Assembly: GCA_902495025.1 (NCBI GenBank)
Contig: CABUWB010000152.1
Location: forward strand, 1 to 5,414
DNA length: 5,414 bases
Direction of reading: 5' to 3'
DNA from: an uncultured Eubacteriales bacterium
Lineage (GTDB): Bacteria; Bacillota; Clostridia; Lachnospirales; CAG-274
The notes under the pieces: generated by a model
The model's input: only the letters and a program-made list of their open reading frames with translations
Databases searched by the model: none
Told to the model about the DNA's origin: nothing
In this document: piece by piece, positions 1 through 4,272 of the stretch
Position numbering within the stretch: the stretch's first letter is position 1
Layout: every line of letters starts with the position of its first letter
Program-made: the position numbers and the translations under genes

Positions 1-1641
1 ACCTGTACCCTCGCTGCTTAAAACAGCCTGCATTGCCTTGCGCAGATAATCAGAGGTTTCCTGCGATATAACCTGCCTTACAACCTCGGGTGAATTTTCC
101 TTAACTACATTACCCTGTGCGTCAACCACCTGTGATACAACATAGGGGCGCATGAGCTTACCGCCGTTTATGGTAACATTAAATGCGTTAAGCGCCTGCA
201 GTGCAGTACAGTTAAAGCCCTGTCCAAAGGAGCTTGTCGCCATCTCAACCTTATTGAGCTTGTCAAGGCTGTACATAAGCGCAGAGCTGTCCACCGCATT
301 TTCATCGGGTAAATCCACGCCTGTTTTCTGATGAAAACCAAAGTCGTGGTGATATTTATAATAGACCGCAGGGTCCATTTTTTCTATAATTTCCATCATA
401 CCAACGTTACAGGAGTTAGCAAGTACACCCTGTACGTCAAGCTGACCATGTCCGCTTGTTTTGTGGCATTTGATAGGCTTGCTCCAGCCCGCAATAGTTT
501 TGGAGCCGTTGCACACAAAGGTACTTGACGGACTTATAAGCCCCTCCTCAAGCGCCATTGCAACCACAATAGGCTTGTAGATTGAGCCAGGCTCAAAGGA
601 CTTGGATATGGCAAAGTTGCTCCATGCCTTGTTGGCGTATACGGAGCGCTCCTCGTCTGTCATCGAGCTCCAGTTATCCTTGACCTCGCTTTTGCTTTCA
701 AGGTCGGTAAGCTGCATAGGGTCGTTTGAGTTAAAGCCCGGATACTGCGCCATTGAATATATTTCACCCGTCATAGGGTTCATTATAATAGTAGCGGTAT
801 ACTCCGCACCGTAGCTGTTGTATGCAACCTTGCACGCCTCATCTGCATACTGCTGCATGGTCTGGTCGAGCGTGGTTATAAGGGTGTTGCCCTTTATAGG
901 CTCCTGGAGCTGTGTAACAACGCTTCCGTCCTCCTCATAGGTACGGAAATTACGCCCCTGTGTGCCTGTCATTTCTGCATCATACTGTTTTTCAAGCCCT
1001 GTCTTTACATCGCCCCTGATAAAGCCAAGCACCTGTGCCGCCAGTGTTGAGTTGGGATAGCTGCGCTTGGTATCGGTTTCAGTATAAAGCCAGTTATAGC
1101 CGAGAGCCTCTATTGCCTTGCCCTTTGCATAGTCAACCTTTTTTGCGATTACAAGGTAATTGGTATCCTTTGCAGGGTTTCCGTTTTCGTCCTTTTTAAG
1201 GTAAGCCTCTATTTCGGACTTTTCTATGCCCAGTATTGAGTTGATTTTTTCAACGGTTTTGCTTTGCACGTCCTCACTTTGTGCCGCTAAAATACGTACA
1301 TCCAGCACAATGTTAAAAACGGTATTGCCAACTGCAAGGCTCTGGTGGTTTCTGTCAAGAATATCGCCCCTGTTTGGGTTTACAACCTCATCCCTCACCT
1401 TGTTGACCTGATTGTTAATTGACGCTGCCTCGTACTCGGCGCCGTTTTTAATTTTAATTGCGCACACCCTCACTATGCCCGAAAAAGCAATGCAGATGCA
1501 CATAATAACAAACATAAAGGCAATACGGAAAACAATGCCCTTTTCCCTGTCGCCACTGCGTCTTTTTTTATGTCTTACGCTGCCGGTCGCTTTATCAGGC
1601 GGTCTGCGGCGGTTATTTCTTTTTGTATTATTATCAGCCAT
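1..1641 (-). CDS. ftsI: Class B penicillin-binding protein (FtsI/PBP2B/SpoVD type), C-terminus cut off by window edge
   Basis: This is a membrane-anchored transpeptidase that cross-links septal peptidoglycan. 547 residues are visible with no stop. The tail is basic and cytoplasmic (residues 1-36, rich in R/K), followed by a single membrane segment at about 40-57. The PBP dimerisation region starts with RGDILDRN (91-98) and includes RSYPNSTLAAQVLGF (193-207). The transpeptidase domain includes NPMTGEIYSMAQYPGF (288-303). The catalytic SxxK is SIYK (Ser353, Lys356) and SxN is SCN (410-412). A conserved SSFGQG sits at 470-475. The third motif, KTG/KSG, is expected about 10-20 residues past the edge, so its absence is not a defect. 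The start is ATG at 1641, 5 nt after the ftsL-like stop. AAGGA at 1651-1655 lies inside the end of ftsL, suggesting translational coupling. Position in the dcw cluster favours a division PBP, but SpoVD cannot be excluded without the C-terminus (PASTA domains) and the next gene. Confidence 0.96.
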   Translation of the reverse strand, partial: MADNNTKRNNRRRPPDKATGSVRHKKRRSGDREKGIVFRIAFMFVIMCICIAFSGIVRVCAIKIKNGAEYEAASINNQVNKVRDEVVNPNRGDILDRNHQSLAVGNTVFNIVLDVRILAAQSEDVQSKTVEKINSILGIEKSEIEAYLKKDENGNPAKDTNYLVIAKKVDYAKGKAIEALGYNWLYTETDTKRSYPNSTLAAQVLGFIRGDVKTGLEKQYDAEMTGTQGRNFRTYEEDGSVVTQLQEPIKGNTLITTLDQTMQQYADEACKVAYNSYGAEYTATIIMNPMTGEIYSMAQYPGFNSNDPMQLTDLESKSEVKDNWSSMTDEERSVYANKAWSNFAISKSFEPGSIYKPIVVAMALEEGLISPSSTFVCNGSKTIAGWSKPIKCHKTSGHGQLDVQGVLANSCNVGMMEIIEKMDPAVYYKYHHDFGFHQKTGVDLPDENAVDSSALMYSLDKLNKVEMATSSFGQGFNCTALQALNAFNVTINGGKLMRPYVVSQVVDAQGNVVKENSPEVVRQVISQETSDYLRKAMQAVLSSEGTG

Positions 1642-1646
1642 TATAA

Positions 1647-2186
1647 TCAATCCTTAAACAAATTGCTCATAGCCTCCACAAAAGTAAGGGAGTCCTTTGA
1701 ATCGGTCTTGTACTGAACGGTATAGCTCTCCTTCTGTACATCAATATACTTAATCTGATAGCTTTTTGGCTTAGACATACCAAGCCTTGTGCTTGCAAGC
1801 TCCTCAATGCGCTTTAAATCAACCGTTTCGTTAAGCCTTGTTTCAAGGTAGGCGTTATTTTCGTTAAGGGTTTCAAGCTGCTCGTTCATACTTACAATTT
1901 CCCTATACCTTGCATTGTTGCCTGCGCTTACACTTAAATACGTAACCGACATACCAAAAACAACGGCAACGCAAAGCATAACCTTAAGCATGCCAACGGG
2001 CATTTTTTCTTTCTGCAGGGCAGCTTCCTTAGCCTGTTTTGCTCTTTGTCTGCGGCTTTGTATTTCATCCTCCTCATAGGTATACAACTCGTACGCCTCG
2101 GAGGTATTATTATAGGTATAGTTATAGCGGTTTTCATAAACCCGTTTATAATAAGTTGAATTATAGCTGTTTCTTCTTCTGTTCAT
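1647..2186 (-). CDS. ftsL: FtsL/DivIC-like cell division protein
   Basis: This is a predicted bitopic division protein of 179 residues. FtsL-type proteins form a complex with DivIB/FtsQ and DivIC/FtsB that activates septal PBP/FtsW synthesis. The cytoplasmic N-terminal part (1-66) is long and has 10 tyrosines within residues 8-37, then a charged K/R/E/Q stretch (38-62). One membrane helix follows at about 67-86 and an extracellular coiled-coil-like segment at about 92-120. LKRIEELASTRLGMSKP (124-140) is the typical FtsL/DivIC end-of-coil signature. The start is ATG at 2186, with AGAGG at 2195-2199 eight bases upstream. The gene lies between rsmH and the class B PBP, the usual ftsL slot. B. 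subtilis FtsL is about 117 residues, so the extra length here is all in the cytoplasmic tail. The assignment rests on position, topology and signature rather than strong sequence identity, because this family diverges fast. DivIC is the alternative name. Confidence 0.87.
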   Translation of the reverse strand: MNRRRNSYNSTYYKRVYENRYNYTYNNTSEAYELYTYEEDEIQSRRQRAKQAKEAALQKEKMPVGMLKVMLCVAVVFGMSVTYLSVSAGNNARYREIVSMNEQLETLNENNAYLETRLNETVDLKRIEELASTRLGMSKPKSYQIKYIDVQKESYTVQYKTDSKDSLTFVEAMSNLFKD

Positions 2187-2212
2187 ACTCTTTACCTCTG
2201 GCAGACATCTGA

Positions 2213-2263
2213 TATATCCAAAATCTCCGCATGCACAAAGAAGGTGAGCTATATCCTATATCC
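2213..2263 (-). repeat. Three GGATATA heptamers in the rsmH-ftsL gap
   Basis: On the minus strand the heptamer GGATATA occurs twice back to back, just after the rsmH stop (2257-2263 and 2250-2256), and once more at 2213-2219, about 26 bases before the ftsL start. In RNA, the GAUAUA of an upstream copy can pair with the UAUAUC overlapping the last copy. Any resulting structure would be weak and A/U-rich. The repeat is directly visible. A regulatory role is only a guess, and nothing else is seen in this 79-nt gap apart from the ftsL ribosome binding site. Confidence 0.35.
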
Positions 2264-2265
2264 GC

Positions 2266-3207
2266 TTATATTATCTTTTCAACTATGCGCAGCTTTGCAC
2301 TGTGCGCCCTGTGATTTTCCTCAAGCTCGTCTGTGCCTGACACAATGGGCTTGCGTGTAATAATTTTAACCGAGGGCTTTTTACCGCACACGCATACGGG
2401 AAAGTCCCTTGGGCAGGTACATGGGTTTTCCAGCTCACGAAAGGTATTTTTTACAATTCTGTCTTCCAGTGAGTGGAAGGTTATAATGCACAGCCTGCCA
2501 CCCGGCTTTAATAAATCCACCATGGCTTTTAGTGAGCGTTCCAGTATTTCAAGCTCGCCGTTTACCTCAATGCGTATAGCCTGAAAGGTGCGCTTTGCAG
2601 GGTGCGGACCGTCCGCCCTTGCGCCCTTTGGCACAGCCTTTTTAATAACGCTTACCAGCTCAAAGGTTGTGTCTATTGGTTTAATTTTTCTTTGGGTTAC
2701 TATAAAATCAGCTATTCTTTTGGCCCATCGCTCCTCACCGTAGTCCCGTATGATACGGGTTAAATCCTCTGCGGAATAGGTATTCACCACTACATGAGCG
2801 GACAGTGGATTTCTGCGGTCCATCCTCATATCAAGAGGTGCATCGTAATTGTAAGAAAAGCCTCTGTCCGCCTCATCCAGTTGGTGTGAGGATACGCCAA
2901 TATCAAGCAAAAATCCGTCAACACCGCTTGCATAGAGGGATAAATCCTCTGCAATGGTTTTAATGTTTGAAAAGTTGCTGTGAACATACACCACATTACT
3001 GTATGCCGAAAGCCTTTGCTTTGCTGCGGCAATAGCGTCGCTGTCCTGGTCAATGCCGATAAGCGTGCCTTTTTCGGACAGTTTTGCGGCAATGCCGCTT
3101 GAATGTCCCGCACCACCTAAGGTGCAGTCAACATATATGCCGTCGGGCTTAATGTTAAGCCCCTCGATACATTCATTATACAGTACGGGTATATGCTCAA
3201 AGTTCAT
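2266..3207 (-). CDS. rsmH: 16S rRNA (cytosine(1402)-N(4))-methyltransferase RsmH (MraW)
   Basis: RsmH is a cytoplasmic SAM-dependent methyltransferase that modifies N4 of C1402 in the 16S rRNA P-site region. The protein is a full-length 313 residues, the usual size. It shows the family N-terminus HIPVLYNECIEGL (5-17), SAM-binding motif I DCTLGGAGHS (27-36), an acidic ribose-contact region GIDQD (51-55), and LLDIGVSSHQLDEADRGFSY (100-119). It also has RTFQAIRIEVNGEL (206-219), the motif ITFHSLEDR (242-250) and the C-terminal HRAHSAKLRIVEKI (299-312). Four cysteines (263, 265, 272, 274) sit in a CxC-x6-CxC arrangement, from memory common in Firmicutes RsmH. The start is ATG at 3207 with AAGGA at 3216-3220 eight bases upstream. 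It lies 46 nt after mraZ in the same orientation and is probably co-transcribed. No defects are seen. Confidence 0.99.
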   Translation of the reverse strand: MNFEHIPVLYNECIEGLNIKPDGIYVDCTLGGAGHSSGIAAKLSEKGTLIGIDQDSDAIAAAKQRLSAYSNVVYVHSNFSNIKTIAEDLSLYASGVDGFLLDIGVSSHQLDEADRGFSYNYDAPLDMRMDRRNPLSAHVVVNTYSAEDLTRIIRDYGEERWAKRIADFIVTQRKIKPIDTTFELVSVIKKAVPKGARADGPHPAKRTFQAIRIEVNGELEILERSLKAMVDLLKPGGRLCIITFHSLEDRIVKNTFRELENPCTCPRDFPVCVCGKKPSVKIITRKPIVSGTDELEENHRAHSAKLRIVEKII

Positions 3208-3253
3208 CTTCTTTTTCCTTTATCTCTTTCCTTTTGTACTTGGTTTAAAAATA

Positions 3254-3697
3254 TTATAGTCCATATTTTTCAAGGCTTGCAGCAAGCTCTGCCTCGTCAA
3301 ACTCGTCATCGTTGTAAATATCCCACTTAGCCTTGTCCCAAATTTCCACATGGCTGAACTGTCCTATGGAAACGACCTCCTTATCAAGCTGGGCAAAGCG
3401 GCGCAGATTTTCTGGTATAAGGATACGTCCATTTTTATCGGGCTCGCACAGTATAGCACCTGACAAAATGCTCCTTGCGTATTTGCCCGCAACCCTGTCA
3501 GAGGCAGGTATTGCGGCAAGCTTTTCGGCATACTCCGTCCACTTGTCAACGGGATAAACGCAAACCATGCGGTTTTCCTTGCTGGTTACATTGCCTTTGG
3601 TTATATAAAAGCTCTCACCAAGCTCCTCACGAAACTTGGCAGGCAGTACAATACGTCCCTTAGCGTCTATTGAATGTGAATATTCACTTGTGAACAT
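3254..3697 (-). CDS. mraZ: Transcriptional regulator MraZ
   Basis: MraZ is a DNA-binding protein made of two SpoVT-AbrB-like domains. It forms ring-shaped oligomers and controls the dcw operon by binding tandem repeats upstream of its own gene (family knowledge). The protein has 147 residues, normal for the family. Domain 1 begins MFTSEYSHSIDAKGRIVLPA and domain 2 contains DKNGRILIPENLRR (87-100), followed by IGQFSHVEIWDKAKW (111-125). The paired D-x-x-G-R-I motifs at 11-16 and 87-92 are diagnostic. The start is ATG at 3697, because the protein then begins exactly like other MraZ proteins and a near-perfect Shine-Dalgarno precedes it. A longer in-frame TTG start at 3742 would run through the operator repeats and is rejected. 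It is the first gene of the visible dcw cluster, and its probable operator lies at 3721-3760. Confidence 0.99.
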   Translation of the reverse strand: MFTSEYSHSIDAKGRIVLPAKFREELGESFYITKGNVTSKENRMVCVYPVDKWTEYAEKLAAIPASDRVAGKYARSILSGAILCEPDKNGRILIPENLRRFAQLDKEVVSIGQFSHVEIWDKAKWDIYNDDEFDEAELAASLEKYGL

Positions 3698-3700
3698 ATT

Positions 3701-3712
3701 ATCACCGCCTTT
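3701..3712 (-). promoter_or_regulatory. mraZ ribosome binding site
   Basis: On the minus strand AAAGGCGGTGAT precedes the ATG at 3697 by three bases. It matches the anti-Shine-Dalgarno complement AAGGAGGTGAT at all but one position, with the GG-GG core about 7 bases from the start codon. This strong site fixes the mraZ start. Confidence 0.85.
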
Positions 3713-3720
3713 ATGGGTTT

Positions 3721-3760
3721 TATTTACCCTTTTGCTCCACAATTTACCCTTTTAAACCAC
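3721..3760 (-). promoter_or_regulatory. Probable MraZ operator: four G-rich cores at 10-bp spacing
   Basis: Read on the minus strand, cores GTGG (3757-3760), AGGG (3747-3750), GTGG (3737-3740) and AGGG (3727-3730) start exactly 10 bp apart, each followed by T or A. Two of the units lie in a longer direct repeat, AAAAGGGTAAAT, 20 bp apart. Known MraZ-binding sites are also tandem short G-containing motifs one helical turn apart (TGGGN with 5-nt spacers in E. coli; a 10-bp AAAGTG-type repeat in Mycoplasma). The phase and location 24 bp upstream of mraZ therefore strongly suggest autoregulation. The Shine-Dalgarno AGGCGG starts on the same 10-bp phase after one skipped unit. The exact consensus in this lineage is inferred. 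Confidence 0.75.
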
Positions 3761-3769
3761 TACAAACAT

Positions 3770-3798
3770 ATAATACATCATTTATATTAAAAATACAA
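3770..3798 (-). promoter_or_regulatory. Candidate mraZ operon promoter, operator-proximal
   Basis: On the minus strand TTGTAT (3793-3798) and TATTAT (3770-3775) are separated by 17 bases. The -10 matches 5 of 6 consensus positions and the -35 matches 3 of 6. The predicted start at about 3763 would place the four MraZ repeats immediately downstream, at roughly +3 to +37. The surrounding DNA is AT-rich, so chance matches are likely. Confidence 0.45.
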
Positions 3799-3815
3799 GG
3801 GCTTTAATTAAAAAA

Positions 3816-3845
3816 ATTTTACCAAATTTAGACGGTGTTTGTCGG
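3816..3845 (-). promoter_or_regulatory. Second candidate promoter upstream of mraZ (extended -10)
   Basis: On the minus strand CCGACA (3840-3845), an 18-base spacer and TAAAAT (3816-3821) are seen, with TGG directly before the -10 (extended -10, TGn). The -10 matches 5 of 6 and the -35 matches 4 of 6 consensus positions. Transcription would start near 3809 and read through the MraZ repeats into mraZ. It is an alternative or addition to the promoter at 3770-3798. Confidence 0.4.
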
Positions 3846-3921
3846 CATTTTATTGGTTTAAAGTACTTGAAACAGTGCAAAATACTCAGCATATAAGACA
3901 TCAGTTTAACTACCGCACAGC

Positions 3922-3964
3922 AAAAAATGCCGCCATAACCGCTAAAAACAGCAGTATGGCAGCA
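3922..3964 (-). terminator. Intrinsic terminator of unit B
   Basis: On the minus strand TGCTGCCATA (3955-3964) pairs with TATGGCGGCA (3928-3937) as a 10-bp stem with one U-G wobble. It continues inward with CTGCT against AGCGG, with a U-G pair and one bulged U. The 6-base loop is GTTTTT and T6 follows directly at 3922-3927. The wobble pairs become C-A mismatches on the plus strand, so the structure is specific to minus-strand RNA. The ABC-F mRNA would already meet the terminator at 4101-4133, so this one probably ends a transcript starting between 4100 and 3964, or insulates mraZ. Confidence 0.8.
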
Positions 3965-4065
3965 CATCAACAGGATATTTTCAAATATTACAAGACAAAA
4001 CAGGCAAATAAATTTTTCAAAACAAAAGCATAAATATTACAGCGAATTTTTTGTTGGCATAATAT
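3922..4065 (-). ncRNA. Candidate small RNA, unit B (about 145 nt)
   Basis: The segment runs from the predicted start of the extended -10 promoter at 4072-4080 to the T-run of the strong terminator at 3922. The 5' end coincides with an A/T-rich inverted repeat, AAATATTA (minus 4067-4060) and TAATATTT (4039-4032), which is weak. The middle is A/U-rich and contains no ORF with a ribosome binding site; only a 7-codon ATG ORF occurs near the 5' end. It resembles no RNA family I can name. The evidence is a promoter plus a terminator and no gene between them. The alternative is two stacked terminators isolating the dcw cluster. Confidence 0.4.
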
Positions 4066-4071
4066 TTCCAT

Positions 4072-4080
4072 TTTATACCA
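4072..4080 (-). promoter_or_regulatory. Candidate extended -10 promoter for unit B
   Basis: TGGTATAAA on the minus strand fits TGnTATAAT with 5 of 6 bases in the -10 hexamer (4072-4077). No good -35 is found at 16-18 bases (CGTATG at 17), which is tolerated by extended -10 promoters. Start is expected at about 4065. It lies about 20 bases downstream of the unit A terminator. Confidence 0.4.
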
Positions 4081-4100
4081 TTCAGCAAAAATCACATACG

Positions 4101-4133
4101 AAAAAACACCCGAAGGCGAACCGGGTGTTTTTC
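4101..4133 (-). terminator. Strong intrinsic terminator of unit A and probably of the ABC-F mRNA
   Basis: An 11-bp perfect stem pairs 4102-4112 with 4122-4132 (AAAAACACCCG against CGGGTGTTTTT) around a 9-base loop. In minus-strand RNA one more G-U pair can form, and the stem ends in U6. The stem also works on the plus strand, but no plus-strand gene is present to use it. It lies 140 bp past the ABC-F stop, and no closer terminator is visible for that gene. Confidence 0.88.
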
Positions 4134-4197
4134 AAAAAGGGTTTATAAAAATTTTAGGATTGCTTTTACAAGTTGTCTGTATCCCCCATCAACTTGT
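4101..4197 (-). ncRNA. Candidate small RNA, unit A (about 97 nt)
   Basis: A consensus-like promoter (4204-4232) predicts a start at A4197, exactly at the base of a hairpin: ACAAGTTG (4190-4197) pairs perfectly with CAACTTGT (4168-4175), and the repeat is 10 bp long in the DNA. The 14-base loop carries a G5 run (ATGGGGGATACAGA). The loop GGGAU could pair with AUCCU just after the stem, giving a possible H-type pseudoknot. A single-stranded A/U-rich stretch with ACCCUUUUU follows, then the strong terminator. Small ORFs overlapping it (7 and 24 codons) have no ribosome binding site. I do not recognise the family. Alternatives are a 3'-UTR-derived RNA of the ABC-F mRNA, or a 3'-UTR structure without independent transcription. 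Confidence 0.55.
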
Positions 4198-4203
4198 AAG
4201 TAT

Positions 4204-4232
4204 ATATTAATACACATCAGCAAATTTGTCAA
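4204..4232 (-). promoter_or_regulatory. Promoter for unit A (TTGACA-17-TAATAT)
   Basis: A perfect -35, TTGACA (4227-4232), is followed after 17 bases by TAATAT (4204-4209), which matches 4 of 6 -10 positions. It is the best -35 in the intergenic region. Predicted +1 is A4197, after six intervening bases. An inverted repeat, GCAAAT/ATTTGC (4220-4225 and 4238-4243), surrounds the -35 and could be an operator. Confidence 0.6.
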
Positions 4233-4243
4233 TACATATTTGC
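4220..4243. repeat. Inverted repeat around the unit A -35
   Basis: GCAAAT at 4220-4225 and ATTTGC at 4238-4243 form 6-bp arms with a 12-base spacer that contains TTGACA of the minus-strand promoter. Position and symmetry would suit a repressor site. The arms are short and A/T-rich, so chance is a real possibility. Confidence 0.3.
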
Positions 4244-4272
4244 AATTTTATATATATTTTTTTCATAACAGC

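Larger units (their letters stand above)
3698..4272. other. Intergenic region between the ABC-F gene and mraZ
   Basis: No protein gene is supported here. The visible ORFs on both strands lack ribosome binding sites, family features or sensible starts. In minus-strand order the stretch holds a strong promoter (4204-4232), a hairpin-containing RNA segment and a terminator (4101-4133). Then come an extended -10 promoter (4072-4080), a second hairpin terminator (3922-3964), two candidate mraZ promoters and the MraZ operator. The region is clearly more AT-rich than its neighbours. No repeat arrays, tRNA, IS ends or attachment sites are seen. Confidence 0.7.

Noticed and set aside
1..1641. PBP lacking its KTG/KSG motif, i.e. 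an inactive or broken transpeptidase
   Set aside because: The reading frame is intact and open to the window edge, and the motif is expected about 135 residues after SxN, just outside the window.
1..3557. Plus-strand ORFs of 61-87 codons inside the PBP, rsmH and mraZ genes
   Set aside because: They are shadows of well-supported minus-strand genes and have no independent features.
3695..3742. In-frame upstream extension of mraZ starting at TTG (3742)
   Set aside because: It adds 15 residues unlike MraZ, has no ribosome binding site, and would make the operator repeats coding. The ATG at 3697 has an excellent Shine-Dalgarno and gives the canonical N-terminus.
3782..3970. 62-codon minus-strand ORF with a Cys-rich, hydrophobic translation
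   Set aside because: It starts inside the terminator hairpin at 3922-3964, has no ribosome binding site, and overlaps the mraZ promoter region. It reads as AT-rich noise.
3839..4033. 64-codon plus-strand ORF
   Set aside because: There is no ribosome binding site or recognisable domain, and it runs antisense through the unit B terminator and the mraZ upstream region. Its composition reflects AT-rich DNA.
4176..4189. CsrA-type binding site (GGA in a hairpin loop) or a known riboswitch in unit A
   Set aside because: There is only one loop GGA without the surrounding consensus, and no preQ1, SAM, fluoride, T-box or guanidine riboswitch consensus could be matched by eye. No regulated gene follows closely.
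4163..4200. Hairpin at 4166-4199 as the ABC-F terminator
   Set aside because: On the minus strand it is followed by AAAGCAATCC rather than a T-run, so it is not an intrinsic terminator.
4143..4217. 24-codon minus-strand ORF (and a 7-codon ATG ORF) overlapping the unit A hairpin
   Set aside because: Neither has a ribosome binding site. The 24-codon ATG lies upstream of the predicted start, so it would not be in the RNA. A structural RNA explains the inverted repeat better.
4226..4254. Plus-strand promoter TTGTCA-17-TATATA pointing into the ABC-F 3' end
   Set aside because: It arises from the near-palindromic TTGTCAA/TTGACAA overlap with the minus-strand -35. The -10 is poor and no plus-strand gene follows. 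Antisense transcription is possible but unsupported.
4207..4266. 19-codon ORF starting MKKIYIK just after the ABC-F stop
   Set aside because: It has only a weak AGG upstream, is low-complexity and AT-rich, and runs across the promoter hexamers of unit A.
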